From Sphingomonas sp. SUN039 (GTDB lineage Bacteria > Pseudomonadota > Alphaproteobacteria > Sphingomonadales > Sphingomonadaceae), in the NCBI RefSeq assembly GCF_024758725.1, contig NZ_CP096972.1, positions 2,400,001 to 2,464,000 of the forward strand: a stretch of DNA of 64,000 bases. The letters run 5' to 3'. Below, piece by piece: positions 35,600 through 45,236 of the stretch; position 1 is the first letter of the stretch; each line of letters starts with the position of its first letter. A program made the translations under genes and the position numbers. The notes under the pieces are model-generated. The model had not been told where the DNA came from. It did not search any database and saw only the letters and a list, made by a program, of their open reading frames with translations.

Positions 35600-36928
35600 T
35601 CAGGCGGCCAGTTTCATAGGAGCAGTACCTCGCAGGCTATTGGGTCCGGCATGGGTCAGGTCGACCTCGACGAGGTCGCCGATTTTGAGCGTCGGATCGA
35701 CGACATGCACCGATTGAAGCCAGGGCGACTTGCCGAGCATCTGCCCCGCAATCTTGCCCTTGCGTTCGATCAGCACGCTGGTGCGGCGACCGACGCTGGC
35801 GGTGTTGAACGCATATTGCTGTTCGTTGAGCAGCGCCTGCAGTCGTTGCAGCCGCTCGTCCATCACCGCTTTCGGCACCTGCGCGTCCATCGTCGCGGCG
35901 GGCGTGCCGGGGCGCGGGCTATAGGCAAAGCTGAATGCCTGTGCGTAGTTCACGGCACGGACGATGTTCAGCGTCTCCTCGAACTCGGCACCGGTTTCGC
36001 CCGGAAATCCGACAATGAAGTCGCCCGAGATCGCGATATCGGGGCGCGCCTCACGGACGCGCTCTATCAGGCGGAGATAGGATGCGGTGTCATGGCTGCG
36101 GTTCATCGCTTTCAAGACGCGGTCGCTGCCCGACTGCACCGGCAGATGGAGGAACGGCATCAGCTTTTCGACGTCGCGGTGCGCATCGATCAGCCCTTGG
36201 CGCATGTCGTTCGGGTGGCTCGTCGTATAGCGGATGCGCGCCAGCCCGGGGAGCTTGTCGAGCGCCACGATCAGGTCATGCAGGCCCCGCCCCGCATCGT
36301 CCCAAGCATTCACATTTTGCCCGAGCAGCGTGATTTCCCTCGCGCCGCCATCGACCAGCGCGCGCGCCTCGTCGAGAACCGCCTCGAACCCGCGCGAGAC
36401 TTCGGCCCCGCGTGTGTACGGCACCACGCAATAGGTGCAGAATTTGTCGCAGCCTTCCTGCACCGTCAGGAACGCCGAGGGGCGGCCTGGGCCGCGCGTC
36501 GGCAGCGCATCGAACTTGGATTCGGCAGGCATGTCGGTGTCGATCTGCGCCTTGCCCCTCGCGCGCGCCTCGGCGAGCAGCGCGGGCAAGCGGTGATAGG
36601 CCTGAGGGCCGACCACGACATCGACGTCCCTCGCGCGCTTCGCGACCTCGGCCCCTTCGGCCTGTGCGACGCAGCCCGCGACCGCGATCATCGGTCGCGT
36701 CCCGTCGTCGCGGCGCAGCGCGCCGATCTCCGAATAGACCCGGTGTACCGCGCGTTCGCGGATGTGGCAGGTGTTGAGCACCACGACATCGGCGCTGTCG
36801 GCATCGGTCGCCGCCGTCATGCCCTCGGCGCTCAGCAACTCGCCCATGCGGTCGCCGTCATAGACGTTCATCTGGCAGCCGAAGGATTTGACGTGGTAAG
36901 TCTTGGGAGAAGTCATTGCGCCTGTCAT
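35600..36928 (-). CDS. miaB: tRNA-2-methylthio-N6-dimethylallyladenosine synthase
   Basis: A 442-residue radical-SAM methylthiotransferase that modifies A37 of tRNAs reading UNN codons. The N-terminal UPF0004 domain has its three cluster cysteines ([26 protein letters not shown]), the radical-SAM motif is CDKFCTYC, and the C-terminal TRAM domain begins around [13 protein letters not shown]. The ATG at 36928 overlaps the acyltransferase stop (ATGA). A second in-frame ATG four codons later is possible. Expected length is about 440-470. Confidence 0.96.
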   Translation of the reverse strand: MTGAMTSPKTYHVKSFGCQMNVYDGDRMGELLSAEGMTAATDADSADVVVLNTCHIRERAVHRVYSEIGALRRDDGTRPMIAVAGCVAQAEGAEVAKRARDVDVVVGPQAYHRLPALLAEARARGKAQIDTDMPAESKFDALPTRGPGRPSAFLTVQEGCDKFCTYCVVPYTRGAEVSRGFEAVLDEARALVDGGAREITLLGQNVNAWDDAGRGLHDLIVALDKLPGLARIRYTTSHPNDMRQGLIDAHRDVEKLMPFLHLPVQSGSDRVLKAMNRSHDTASYLRLIERVREARPDIAISGDFIVGFPGETGAEFEETLNIVRAVNYAQAFSFAYSPRPGTPAATMDAQVPKAVMDERLQRLQALLNEQQYAFNTASVGRRTSVLIERKGKIAGQMLGKSPWLQSVHVVDPTLKIGDLVEVDLTHAGPNSLRGTAPMKLAA

Positions 36929-37845
36929 AGCGCCGCCGCCACCGAAGCTGAACTGCTTTCGTCGAGGCTTCCGGCGATACCCGAAGCCCAGGCCGCATGA
37001 CCGATAAAGGTTTCGACCGTTCGTCCGAGCACGGCCGCCAGCGCCGCTTCGATACGCGTCCGCGCCTCGGCAGCAATCGCCTTGCGCCCCGGAAAATCGA
37101 CCGGCGAAAACGGGTCGAGAAAATTGACCCCGACGCGAAAGCTGCCCGGCCGTGCCAGCACGCGCAAGGCGTTGTGCTGGCCGGCCTCGTCCCCCAGCCA
37201 GCCGATGTCGGGGCCGTCCGCGCCGTAATCGAGCATCAACGGCTGCACCACGACACCCGGCGGTGGCGGCTCCAGGATCTTGAGCAACGAAGACTTGAAC
37301 GGCAGCAGCGACCGCCCGTCGTCGGTGGTCCCTTCCGGAAAAATCGTCACCGACCAAGTGTCGGCCAGCGCCTCGCGGAGCCGCTCGATCTGGTCGCCCA
37401 CGCCCGTACGGTCTTCGCGCGTGACGAATACGGTGCGGTTCAGCGTCGACAGCCAGCCGACCACCGGCGCGTTGCGGATCTCGGCCTTGGCGACGAACGC
37501 GCTCCCGCTGGCACCCGCAATGACGAGTATGTCGATCCAGCTGACATGGTTGGAGATGAACACCACATTGCGTCGAACGGGGATGCCCGACCGGTCCGCC
37601 CGCGCGCCCGCAATCCAGCCGGTCCAGCCGAGGAACAGCCGTGGCCAGGGCGACGACTGCCGCAGAGCGCGCCACAGGTAATGCAGGACGATCAGCGGGA
37701 GCAGGATCGCCACGATCCCGGTGGCGCGAACGCCGATCCGGGTCCAGCCCATCGGCGATATCGGCGGCGGATTGCCCGCCGCAGCCGCGAGCCGTTCCGG
37801 ACTGAAAGCGGGTCGGTCAGGCCGGGCGGTCGAGGGCGACGCCAT
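36925..37845 (-). CDS. plsC: 1-acyl-glycerol-3-phosphate acyltransferase (PlsC family)
   Basis: About 306 residues. The acyltransferase motifs are NHVSWID (HX4D) and FPEGTTDDG, with a hydrophobic segment [13 protein letters not shown]-like just ahead of them and [13 protein letters not shown] between. It acylates lysophosphatidic acid at the inner membrane. The start is uncertain: ATG 37845, with GGAG upstream, overlaps the 3' end of fur by 29 bases, while ATG 37752 would give a shorter protein of 275 residues starting MGWTRIG. Both give the complete domain. It lies between fur and miaB in one operon. Confidence 0.88.
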   Translation of the reverse strand: MASPSTARPDRPAFSPERLAAAAGNPPPISPMGWTRIGVRATGIVAILLPLIVLHYLWRALRQSSPWPRLFLGWTGWIAGARADRSGIPVRRNVVFISNHVSWIDILVIAGASGSAFVAKAEIRNAPVVGWLSTLNRTVFVTREDRTGVGDQIERLREALADTWSVTIFPEGTTDDGRSLLPFKSSLLKILEPPPPGVVVQPLMLDYGADGPDIGWLGDEAGQHNALRVLARPGSFRVGVNFLDPFSPVDFPGRKAIAAEARTRIEAALAAVLGRTVETFIGHAAWASGIAGSLDESSSASVAAAL

Positions 37846-38239
37846 AGAGCTCCATGCGATGGTCGACGAGCCGGAATCCCAGCTTTTCGGCAATCTGCTT
37901 TTGCAGGGCCTCGATCTCGGGATCGACGAACTCGATGACTTTCCCGGTTTCGACATCGATCAGATGATCGTGATGCGCCTCGGCGGCGGCTTCATAGCGC
38001 GCGCGCCCGTCGCCGAACTCGTGACGTTCGAGGATGCCCGCCTCTTCGAAAAGGCGGACCGTGCGATAGACGGTGGCAATCGAAATGCCGGGGTCGATCG
38101 CCGACGACCGCGCGTGCAGCGCCTCGACATCGGGGTGGTCGTCGGCCTCCGACAGGACGCGCGCGATGACACGCCGCTGCTCGGTGATGCGAAGGCCCTT
38201 TTCGGCGCAGAGCGCCTCGATATCGATTCTACGATGCAT
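37817..38239 (-). CDS. fur: Ferric uptake regulator Fur
   Basis: A 140-residue metal-dependent repressor. The winged helix includes RITEQRRVIARVLSEADDHP and ISIATVYRTVRLFEEAGILER. Metal-site residues are present in HHDHLIDVETGKVIEF with the following acidic residues, and the CxxC structural zinc pair is absent, as is usual in alphaproteobacteria. The ATG at 38239 gives a standard Fur length; ATG 38281 upstream adds 14 residues of low-complexity sequence. It is the plausible regulator of the iron operon at 11742-16075, whose palindromes are listed separately, although alphaproteobacterial Fur homologues can also act as Mur. Confidence 0.93.
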   Translation of the reverse strand: MHRRIDIEALCAEKGLRITEQRRVIARVLSEADDHPDVEALHARSSAIDPGISIATVYRTVRLFEEAGILERHEFGDGRARYEAAAEAHHDHLIDVETGKVIEFVDPEIEALQKQIAEKLGFRLVDHRMELYGVALDRPA

Positions 38240-38301
38240 TGCGGCGACGCTAGCCGAAGCCTGCGCCGCCGCAAAGTGCATTAACAGGGAGCCGGGGCGG
38301 A

Positions 38302-38724
38302 TTACTTCGCCTTGCGACGGCCCTTGGTGCCGAGACCGATGCTCTTGGCGAGCGTGCGGCGCTGTTCGGCATAGTTGGGCGCAACCATCGGATAGTCCGA
38401 CGGCAGGCCCCATTTGGCGCGATACTGGTCGGGCGTCATGCCGTAATGCGTCATCAGGTGGCGCTTGAGCATCTTGAGCTTCTTGCCGTCCTCGAGGCAC
38501 ACGACATAGTCGGGCTTGATCGACGAACGGATCGAGACGGCGGGCTCCTGCTTGGGTTCGGGCACGACCGGCGCCGGGCCGGCCAGCGCCGCCAGAGCAC
38601 CATGGACGTTGGAAATCAGGGTCGGCAAGTCGTTGACCGCGACGCTGTTGTTGCTGACGTGCGCGGCGACAATGTCGGCGGTCAGCGTGATGAAGGTTTC
38701 CTGCATTTCGTTTTCGTCGGCCAT
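38302..38724 (-). CDS. mucR: MucR/Ros-family zinc-finger regulator
   Basis: A 140-residue regulator with the alphaproteobacterial C2H2-type finger. [20 protein letters not shown] (about 73-92) carries the visible metal ligands, and the typical continuation [21 protein letters not shown]-type sequence follows in two blocks. A basic C-terminus (KGRRKAK) would contact DNA. MucR proteins silence AT-rich targets and control exopolysaccharide and cell-cycle genes. It lies 62 bases upstream of fur on the same strand but is probably its own transcription unit. Confidence 0.93.
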   Translation of the reverse strand: MADENEMQETFITLTADIVAAHVSNNSVAVNDLPTLISNVHGALAALAGPAPVVPEPKQEPAVSIRSSIKPDYVVCLEDGKKLKMLKRHLMTHYGMTPDQYRAKWGLPSDYPMVAPNYAEQRRTLAKSIGLGTKGRRKAK

Positions 38725-38833
38725 GAGCCAATCCGATCCTTGTTTTCAAATGACGAACATTACTGTCCGCGAGATGAGTCTGCGGCCAATAATGGCGCTA
38801 TAGGCGTGTCGTCTGAACTATTGCTGTCCAAAT

Positions 38834-39289
38834 TTAGCGCAAGGACAGCCGATAGGTCAGCGCGTCGCGCCGAACTCCGTTACCTGCCCGATAATAGTCC
38901 CGCCGAACACCGACCTGTCGCAAGCCGAATCTTTCGTAAAAATCTATGGCGGGATTGTCGCTGCGAACTTCGAGGAAATAACTTGTCGCGTTCGATGTTG
39001 TGGCCGTGTCGATGCTGTGCTGCAACAAGGCCCGGCCGATCCCTTGGCCGCGTGCTTCGGGTGCGACCGCAAGCAGCATCAGCTCGGCTTCGTCGATTAC
39101 CGTGCGAAGCAGGGCAAAGCCGACCGGCGCAGCGTTCCTGGCGATCAGCAAATGTGCGCCCGGCATCGCCAGCACACCGGTGCATTGTGCCGCTGTCCAC
39201 GCCTCGCCGAACTGCGGGTCGAAAGCGCTGACCATGACTGTCATCGCGTCGGCGAGTCCTTCGATGCCGTGCGAGGTGATGACCGTCAT
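38834..39289 (-). CDS. rimI: Ribosomal-protein-alanine N-acetyltransferase (GNAT)
   Basis: A 151-residue GNAT acetyltransferase. The acetyl-CoA loop is LAVAPEARGQGIGRALL (about 73-89), followed by FLEVRSDNPAIDFYERFGL, the classical RimI C-terminal signature. It acetylates the N-terminal Ala of ribosomal protein S18 in E. coli. The ATG at 39289 overlaps the tsaB stop (ATGA), matching the frequent tsaB-rimI pairing. Confidence 0.93.
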   Translation of the reverse strand: MTVITSHGIEGLADAMTVMVSAFDPQFGEAWTAAQCTGVLAMPGAHLLIARNAAPVGFALLRTVIDEAELMLLAVAPEARGQGIGRALLQHSIDTATTSNATSYFLEVRSDNPAIDFYERFGLRQVGVRRDYYRAGNGVRRDALTYRLSLR

Positions 39290-39897
39290 GTCGCGATCAT
39301 TGGCTTGGCATCCGCTCCCCGCCCGTAAAGCGGCACCGGCGGCAACGCGGCAAGACCGGGCGGCAACAGGATCGTTGCCCGCGCGTCCGGCGCAATGTCT
39401 AGGCACTGGGCCCGCACGCCGGCGGCAACGAGGCGCGCCGCCGCGTTGCCGATAATCCGGTCCGCGCAAATGCCGGACACCGCGGCATCGAACGGCATCG
39501 ACCGGACAGGATCGATCTCGCGCAGCGGATCGCCGCCATAGCGCCCGACGAACAGCTCGCCGTGCCCGCCCTCGATCGCCACCACCGTGTCCGCGCGTCC
39601 GCCGTCGGTCGCCGCCAGCAGTGCCAGCGACGCGTAACCCGCAACCGGCACGTCCCAGGCAAAACCCAGCGCGCGTGCCGCCGCAACACCGACCCTGATC
39701 CCGGTAAAGCTGCCCGGGCCGACATCGACGAGAATCGCATCGCCGCGCCCGCCGTCAGGGAGCGCGGCGATCATCGGTAGCAATCGCTCTGCATGCCCGC
39801 GCCCGACGACGACATGATCCGATGCAACGACGCGCCCGTCTTCGATCAGCGCGACCGAACAGGCAGAAGTCGCCGTCTCGATGGCCAGCAGCCTCAC
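39286..39897 (-). CDS. tsaB: tRNA threonylcarbamoyladenosine biosynthesis protein TsaB
   Basis: A 203-residue ASKHA-fold protein that assists TsaD in t6A37 synthesis. MRLLAIETATSACSVAL opens the fold, GPGSFTGIRVGVAAARALGFA (split over about 61-81) is the family hallmark. The start is a GTG at 39897 that overlaps the nitroreductase stop (GTGA). Coupled to rimI on its other side. Confidence 0.94.
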   Translation of the reverse strand: MRLLAIETATSACSVALIEDGRVVASDHVVVGRGHAERLLPMIAALPDGGRGDAILVDVGPGSFTGIRVGVAAARALGFAWDVPVAGYASLALLAATDGGRADTVVAIEGGHGELFVGRYGGDPLREIDPVRSMPFDAAVSGICADRIIGNAAARLVAAGVRAQCLDIAPDARATILLPPGLAALPPVPLYGRGADAKPMIAT

Positions 39898-40481
39898 AGT
39901 ACCGTGTTGAAGCGCCCGAATCCCGGTCGCGGCAGCCGCCCGAAGATGGTCGAGGGGTCGCCATGCCCAAGCGTCGAAATGAAGTTCGACCTGACCGGCG
40001 TCCCTGCGAAGAATTCGGCATCGACAGCGGCATTGTCGAAACCCGACATCGGTCCGGTGTCGAGGCCCAGCGCCCGCGCCGCCATAATAAAATAGGCACC
40101 CTGCAACGACGAGTTCCGCATCGCGGTGGCGGCAATCACGGCATCGTTTCCGGTGAACCAGCTGCGCGCATCAGCAGGCGGGAACAGGTCGGGCAGTTGT
40201 TCGTAGAATTCCATGTCCATGCCCACGATCACGGTCACGGGGGCGGCGAGGATCTTCGGCCCGTTGGTCCCGCCTGCATGTGCCGCGAGCCGCGCCTTGG
40301 CGGCGTCGCTCTCGCACCACACCAGCCGCGCGGGCAGGCAGTTGGCCGAGGTCGGCCCGAATTTCATCACTTCCCAGATCGCGTCCATTTCGGCGCGGGT
40401 GACCGGTTCGTCGGTATAGCCGTTATAGCTGCGCGCGGTGCGGAACAGCTGGTCGAGCGCAGCGTCGTCGAGTTTGGGCAT
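39894..40481 (-). CDS. Malonic semialdehyde reductase-like nitroreductase (RutE/HadB family)
   Basis: A 195-residue FMN-dependent nitroreductase-fold enzyme. RSYNGYTDEPVTRAEMDAIW and KFGPTSANCLPARLVW are characteristic of the RutE/HadB branch, while TAMRNSSLQGAYFIMAARAL and GFDNAAVDAEFF line the flavin site. RutE reduces malonic semialdehyde to 3-hydroxypropionate in pyrimidine degradation, but no rut genes are nearby. The ATG at 40481 has a CGGAGT ribosome-binding site. It lies 22 bases after the NifU-like gene and overlaps tsaB. Confidence 0.9.
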   Translation of the reverse strand: MPKLDDAALDQLFRTARSYNGYTDEPVTRAEMDAIWEVMKFGPTSANCLPARLVWCESDAAKARLAAHAGGTNGPKILAAPVTVIVGMDMEFYEQLPDLFPPADARSWFTGNDAVIAATAMRNSSLQGAYFIMAARALGLDTGPMSGFDNAAVDAEFFAGTPVRSNFISTLGHGDPSTIFGRLPRPGFGRFNTVL

Positions 40482-40503
40482 CGGAACTCCGGAAAAATGG
40501 CGA

Positions 40504-41076
40504 TCAGACAGCGAGGACTTCGGTGACCTCGGGCACATAATATTTGAGCAGCGATTCGATGCCGCCCTTCAGCGTAGCCGAGGACGAAGGACAGCCCGAG
40601 CACGCGCCCTGCAACTGCAGATAGACCTTACCCTCGCGGAACCCGCGATAGACGATGTCGCCGCCATCGCTCGCGACTGCAGGGCGGACCCGCGTTTCGA
40701 TCAGATCCTTTATCTGGTCGACAATGTCAGCGTCAGCAGGGTCATCGGCAAAGTTGTCTTCGACAGGGACCGCAATTCCCGACGCACTCGCGGGCTTGAA
40801 CAACGGCATGTTCGCCGAAAAATGGTCGAGCAGGACGTTCAGCACATCGGGCTTCAGTTGCGCCCACGCCACACCCGGCGCAGCGGTCACCGACACAAAG
40901 GCATGACCGAAGAACACCCCGGTCACATCGCCCAGCCCGAACAGCGCCTCAGCCAGCGGCGAGCTCTCCGCCTCCTCGGGCGTCGCGAAATCGCGCGTGC
41001 CCATATCCATGACGGTGCGACCCGGCAGGAATTTCAGCGTCGCAGGATTGGGCGTCGTTTCGGTTTCGATCAGCAT
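40504..41076 (-). CDS. NifU-like Fe-S scaffold / carrier (NfuA type)
   Basis: A 190-residue Fe-S carrier. The N-terminal Nfu_N domain starts IETETTPNPATLKFLPG, and the C-terminal NifU domain has GACSGCPSSSATLK with the cluster CxxC (about 157-160). It delivers [4Fe-4S] clusters to apoproteins. The start is ambiguous: ATG 41076 begins the family-typical N-terminus; ATG 41085 adds three residues. Head of the operon with the nitroreductase, tsaB and rimI. Confidence 0.93.
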   Translation of the reverse strand: MLIETETTPNPATLKFLPGRTVMDMGTRDFATPEEAESSPLAEALFGLGDVTGVFFGHAFVSVTAAPGVAWAQLKPDVLNVLLDHFSANMPLFKPASASGIAVPVEDNFADDPADADIVDQIKDLIETRVRPAVASDGGDIVYRGFREGKVYLQLQGACSGCPSSSATLKGGIESLLKYYVPEVTEVLAV

Positions 41077-41208
41077 GGGTGCCATGTGGGCTGTAAGTCG
41101 CAATGTATCAAGCGCCCGGTCCATGCGTCATCTGTAACCGGCGATGTCGCACGCTCGTAACCGCTTCACAGGTAGCAAAGAAGCGGCCTGCACAGATGGA
41201 GAGATGCA

Positions 41209-41463
41209 ATGATCCTCAAGGCAGTTATGGCCCTTGCCCTTGTCGCTGCCGCCGGCCCGTCGCTGGCCCAGATGAAATCGGGCGATGCCATGTCGAGCGG
41301 CGATGCGATGATGGCGTCCGGCGACAAGATGGCCGCGATGAAGCCCATGACGAAAGCCGAAAAGGCCGTAATGGCAAAATGCGCCAAAATGACGCCCGCA
41401 GCCGCTAAGAAGAATGCACAGTGCGCCAGACATTCGGCGATGCATCCCGCATCGCAAATGTAG
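41209..41463 (+). CDS. Small exported Met-rich protein with SGDAM repeats
   Basis: An 84-residue protein with a clear signal peptide (MILKAVMALALVAAAGPSLA, residues 1-20). The mature part is rich in Met, Lys and Ala, with three near-repeats (SGDAM, SGDAM, SGDKM at about 24-42) and two conserved-looking Cys (residues about 58 and 72). This resembles pentapeptide-repeat MxKDx-type small periplasmic proteins of unknown function; Met and Cys content hints at copper binding. A GGAGAG ribosome-binding site precedes the ATG. It stands alone and converges on the udgX gene, with a strong hairpin between. Confidence 0.7.
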   Translation: MILKAVMALALVAAAGPSLAQMKSGDAMSSGDAMMASGDKMAAMKPMTKAEKAVMAKCAKMTPAAAKKNAQCARHSAMHPASQM

Positions 41464-41513
41464 CTATTTCGACTGCGACCGCCCCGGTTCCGGGGTGAGA
41501 ACCGCAGCGAGAT

Positions 41514-41547
41514 GCGGACGGTCCGTTTCCCTTGCCGGACCGTCCGC
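41514..41547. terminator. Strong bidirectional hairpin
   Basis: GCGGACGGTCCG (41514-41525) and CGGACCGTCCGC (41536-41547) form a perfect 12-bp stem with a 10-base loop, in the 95-base gap between two convergent genes. No T-tract follows on either strand. Position and strength point to a transcription stop for both genes. Confidence 0.65.
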
Positions 41548-41558
41548 CCTTGGCGCGT

Positions 41559-42902
41559 TCATCCGAGGCGCGCGCCAATCGTCCGCAAATCCTCGACGAA
41601 CCGCGCATATTCCTCCCGCGCGGCACCTGCGTCCTCGATCCGCAGCAGATAGCTTGGATGGATCGTGATCCACGCCTCACCGCCGTCGGACAGTTCGAGG
41701 GCGCGACCGCGTTCGCGTGAGATCGTCATGACCTTGCCGAACAGGCTGCGCGCCGCCGTCGCGCCCAGCGCCACCGTCACGCGGGGCCGCACGATGTCGC
41801 GCTCCTGATCGATCCACCAGCGACACGCCTCGATTTCGCCCGCACCCGGCTTCGCATGGATGCGCCGCTTGCCCCGTTGCTCGAACTTGAAGTGCTTGAC
41901 CGCGTTGGTGACATACGCCCGCGTCCGATCGACGCCGGCCTCGGCCAGTGCCCGGTCGAACATCTGCCCTGCAGGCCCGACAAAGGGACGACCCGCCAGA
42001 TCCTCCTGATCCCCCGGCTGCTCGCCGATGAACATCAGCGGCGCGTCGACCGGCCCCTCGCCGAACACCGTCTGCGTCGCGGGCTTCCACAACGGGCAAC
42101 GGGTGCAGCCCAGCGCTTCCTCGCGCAGCGCGTCCCACGCGATCACGCTGTTGCCACCGCGTTCCTGTGCCCGTTCGATCATGCCGCTTTCCCGTGCCTG
42201 TGCCGCTGCCAATAGCTGCGGCACCAACGCGGTTTCGGGCATGTTTTTCCAGTATTTGCGCGGCATTTCCTTGAGCATCGCGCCGACCTTCACCCGCGCG
42301 GGGTTGAAGATGCTGGCGTAATAGGTCTTCCACACCTCCTCGACCGGATCGCCATCGGGCGCGTCCGCCTTCGACGCCCCCGGCCCCTCCGTCAGCTTCT
42401 TGCCGTCCCAATGGATCGACACTTCGGGCGTCAGGATCGACCATTTCATACTTGTGAAGCGGCGGACGAAGAATCCTGCATTGGCGCGAACGATGTGGTG
42501 ATCGGGCTCGAACCAAGCCACATAGACTCCGTTCAGTTCGCGAAACCGCACGAAGGCGCGCATCTTGTGGATGTCGCGCCGCACCGCCTTGGCCAGTTCT
42601 TCGCAGCGGCGCACTAATGGATCGGCATGGTCGTGGATCAGCGCCTTCTGGTCCTGCAACCGCCACAGCAGCGTATAGAGCAGGGCAAAGCGTTCGGGGT
42701 CCGAATGGCACACGACGCTTTGTGCCAGCTCGACGAAATTGCGCGGCACAGACAGCGTGCCGGTTGCGGCGGTGGTGGGCACCGCCTCGCCAAACAAATC
42801 CGCTTCGCCGCTCGTCCACACCACCGCCTCGGGCGGGACACCGTTCAGGATCAGCGCCCGCGCGACATCGCGCCACCCGTCGAAATCGTCGGGTTCCGAC
42901 AA
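41559..42902 (-). CDS. udgX: DUF4130 - UdgX fusion (uracil-DNA glycosylase family)
   Basis: About 447 residues in two modules. The first (about 1-245) is a DUF4130 domain starting SEPDDFDGWRDVARALIL and including RRFTSMKWSILTPE and YASIFNPARVKVGAMLKEMP. The second is a UdgX-type family 4/5 uracil-DNA glycosylase: CTRCPLWKPATQTVFGEG, the motif GEQPGDQEDLAGRPFVGPAG, the diagnostic RRIH loop in QRGKRRIHAKPG, and IHPSYLLR. UdgX forms a covalent bond with DNA through that His. No ATG exists upstream; the TTG at 42902 is the best start and lies after a small hairpin (42909-42923). Its usual radical-SAM partner is at 46141-47376. Confidence 0.85.
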   Translation of the reverse strand: MSEPDDFDGWRDVARALILNGVPPEAVVWTSGEADLFGEAVPTTAATGTLSVPRNFVELAQSVVCHSDPERFALLYTLLWRLQDQKALIHDHADPLVRRCEELAKAVRRDIHKMRAFVRFRELNGVYVAWFEPDHHIVRANAGFFVRRFTSMKWSILTPEVSIHWDGKKLTEGPGASKADAPDGDPVEEVWKTYYASIFNPARVKVGAMLKEMPRKYWKNMPETALVPQLLAAAQARESGMIERAQERGGNSVIAWDALREEALGCTRCPLWKPATQTVFGEGPVDAPLMFIGEQPGDQEDLAGRPFVGPAGQMFDRALAEAGVDRTRAYVTNAVKHFKFEQRGKRRIHAKPGAGEIEACRWWIDQERDIVRPRVTVALGATAARSLFGKVMTISRERGRALELSDGGEAWITIHPSYLLRIEDAGAAREEYARFVEDLRTIGARLG

Positions 42903-42925
42903 GGTAACAGCACGGAGCGTGCTGG

Positions 42926-43414
42926 CTATTCCTTCTCCTCCTTCTCGGTCGGGTCGGTCGCTGCCGCCTTCTTCGCCTCGGCCGGTTTGCGCGCCTCGAA
43001 AACCTTCGCCAGCCGCGCCTCGTCGGCGTCGCTCAACAGCTCCGCCGCCATCGGGAAGACTTCTTCCTCTTCCTCGGTGATATGGTGGTCGTAACGGGTG
43101 CGCAGCTTGTCGAACTCGCGCCGCCAAGCCGTGCCGTCGGTCTTGAGTCCGTAAAGCGTCGTCAGCATGTCCTCGAGTTCCTTGTGCTCGCTGACCGAGT
43201 GGCGCGCTTCCTCCTGCAATTCGGGATCGGCGAGCATCGTCGCGTAGAGCGACTGCTCCTCGGCGGCGGCGTGGCCCGACACATCGACGCGGAACGCCTC
43301 GATCAGCTCTGCCCGCTTGTCCGCATCGCCCGCGGCGTCTGCGATTTCAGCGAGCAATTCGCGGTGACGGTCGTGATCGGCTTTCAGATCGTCGAAGATG
43401 CTGGCGCTGGCCAT
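42926..43414 (-). CDS. Hemerythrin HHE-domain protein
   Basis: A 162-residue protein with an up-down four-helix bundle. Di-iron ligands are visible in KADHDRHRELL (about 10-20), HAAAEEQSLYA, SEHKELEDMLT and YDHHITEEEEEVFP. A Lys/Ala/Glu-rich tail ends in EKEEKE. Such proteins sense or store oxygen or detoxify NO and peroxides. The stop lies 23 bases from the udgX start, on the same strand, so the two may be co-transcribed. Confidence 0.9.
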   Translation of the reverse strand: MASASIFDDLKADHDRHRELLAEIADAAGDADKRAELIEAFRVDVSGHAAAEEQSLYATMLADPELQEEARHSVSEHKELEDMLTTLYGLKTDGTAWRREFDKLRTRYDHHITEEEEEVFPMAAELLSDADEARLAKVFEARKPAEAKKAAATDPTEKEEKE

Positions 43415-43456
43415 GGGGGTCCTCCTGTTTCGGCAGAGGAACGGTCGATCCGCGAA

Positions 43457-44233
43457 TTAGGTCCGCAGCCGCCATCCCGTGCGGAAGATGAAGGCGATCA
43501 CGCTGATACAGGCCACCAGAAACAGCGCCAGCATCCCCGCCGCGACGCCGATGTTCACGTCCGATTTGCCGTAGAAGGTCCAGCGCAGCCCGTTCACCAG
43601 ATAGACGATGGGGTTGAACAACGTCACCGTCCGCCACGGTTCGGGCAGCATGTCGATCGAATAAAAGGTGCCGCCCAGAAACGTCATCGGCGTGATGATC
43701 ATCAGCGGCACGACCTGCAATTTCTCGAACCCGTCGGCCCAGCAGCCGAGGATGAAGCCGAACAGGCAGAAACTGACCGTGATGAGCACGAGGAATACCG
43801 CGGCCCAAATGGAATGCTCGATATGGAACGGCACGAACAGCCGCGCGGTGGCCAGGATGATGAGCGCGAGAATGAATGACTTGGTCGCCGCCGCGCCGAC
43901 ATAGCCGATCACCGTCTCGACAGCGCCGATGGGTGCAGACAGCACTTCGTAGATCGTGCCGGTGAAGCGCGGCATGTAGAAACCGAAGCTCGCGTTCGAG
44001 ATGCTTTCGCTGAGCACCGTCAGCAGCATCAGCCCGGGGATGATGAACGCGCCGTACGGCACTCCGCCGACCTCGGCCATGCGCCCGCCGATGGCCGAGC
44101 CGAACACGACGAAATAGAGCGAGGTGGTCAGCACCGGCGTGAAGATCGACTGGAACAGCGTGCGGCGGAAGCGCGCGAGCTCGAACATGTAGATTGCGCG
44201 GATCGCGTGCCAATTTACGCTCAAAGCGTTCAT
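43457..44233 (-). CDS. ABC-2 type transporter permease
   Basis: A 258-residue inner-membrane protein with six hydrophobic helices. The ABC-2 signature is [20 protein letters not shown]-like around 95-115, [34 protein letters not shown] follows in two blocks, and the [12 protein letters not shown] motif sits before the last helices. The ATG at 44233 overlaps the ATPase stop (ATGA). It forms a two-gene exporter with that ATPase; the cargo is unknown. Confidence 0.92.
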   Translation of the reverse strand: MNALSVNWHAIRAIYMFELARFRRTLFQSIFTPVLTTSLYFVVFGSAIGGRMAEVGGVPYGAFIIPGLMLLTVLSESISNASFGFYMPRFTGTIYEVLSAPIGAVETVIGYVGAAATKSFILALIILATARLFVPFHIEHSIWAAVFLVLITVSFCLFGFILGCWADGFEKLQVVPLMIITPMTFLGGTFYSIDMLPEPWRTVTLFNPIVYLVNGLRWTFYGKSDVNIGVAAGMLALFLVACISVIAFIFRTGWRLRT

Positions 44234-45159
44234 GCCCGCTTCTCCACCAGATCGACGAATATGTCTTCGAGCGAGGACCGGTGCGTGTCGAGCGTCGTGA
44301 AATCGACGCCCGCCGCGTCGAGTGCCTTCACGAATTTGGCGACACCGCGCGTTTCGGCCTCCTCGGCGGTGACCGCGTAGGTCAGCTTCTGCCGATCCTC
44401 GCTCAGCGTCACCGGCCAGTCGTCGAACACGCCCGGCAGCGCGTCGATGGGCGCGGCGAGGCCCACCACCACTTCCGACTTGCCGAGTTTTGCCATCAGC
44501 GCGGCTTTCTCCTCGACCAGGATCAGTCTGCCCTTGTCGATCACGCCGATGCGGTCGGCCATTTCCTCGGCCTCCTCGATATAATGCGTGGTCAGGATGA
44601 TGGTGACGCCGTCATCACGCAGCCGCCCGATCATCGCCCACATGTCGCGGCGGAGTTCCACGTCCACGCCCGCCGACGGCTCGTCGAGGAACAGCAGGTC
44701 GGGCTCGTGCGCCAGCGCCTTGGCGATCAGCACGCGGCGCTTCATCCCGCCCGACAATTGCATGATTTTCGCGTCGCGCTTGTCCCACAGCGACAGCGAT
44801 TTGAGCACACGCTCGACCGTCCCGGGCGAACGCGGCTTGCCGAACAGCCCGCGAGAAAAAGCGACGGTGTCGCCGACCGTCTCGAACATGTCGGTCGCCA
44901 GCTCCTGCGGCACCAACCCGATCCGCCCCCGCGCCGCCCGCCATCCGTCGCGCATGTCGATGCCGTCGAAAGCGATCGTCCCACCGGTGGGGTTCACCAG
45001 CCCGCACACCGCGCCAATGAGCGTCGTCTTCCCCGCCCCGTTCGGCCCGAGCAACGCAAAAATCTCCCCCCGCACGATGTCGAGTGACACGTCGTCGAGC
45101 GCGACATGGCCGCCCGCATAGGTTTTGGAGAGGGCGGTGATGGAGAGGATGGGGGGCAT
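44230..45159 (-). CDS. ABC transporter ATPase (ABC-2 / CcmA-like)
   Basis: A 309-residue ATPase. Walker A is [17 protein letters not shown] (about 37-53), the Q-loop is IGLVPQE, the signature is [19 protein letters not shown] and Walker B is [14 protein letters not shown]-terminal extension of about 80 residues is typical of DrrA/NodI-like exporters. First gene of a two-gene exporter operon with the following permease. Confidence 0.94.
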   Translation of the reverse strand: MPPILSITALSKTYAGGHVALDDVSLDIVRGEIFALLGPNGAGKTTLIGAVCGLVNPTGGTIAFDGIDMRDGWRAARGRIGLVPQELATDMFETVGDTVAFSRGLFGKPRSPGTVERVLKSLSLWDKRDAKIMQLSGGMKRRVLIAKALAHEPDLLFLDEPSAGVDVELRRDMWAMIGRLRDDGVTIILTTHYIEEAEEMADRIGVIDKGRLILVEEKAALMAKLGKSEVVVGLAAPIDALPGVFDDWPVTLSEDRQKLTYAVTAEEAETRGVAKFVKALDAAGVDFTTLDTHRSSLEDIFVDLVEKRA

Positions 45160-45236
45160 GGTGGGGGCTTTAACTTATGGCTGACGCTCGTCTAGTTCGG
45201 CAAAGTTAAGCTTCGAACCGGCTGCATCGATAAACA

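Noticed and set aside
34652-37000. Very long plus-strand frame opposite phoH and miaB
   Set aside because: Spans several real minus-strand genes and shows only antisense composition.
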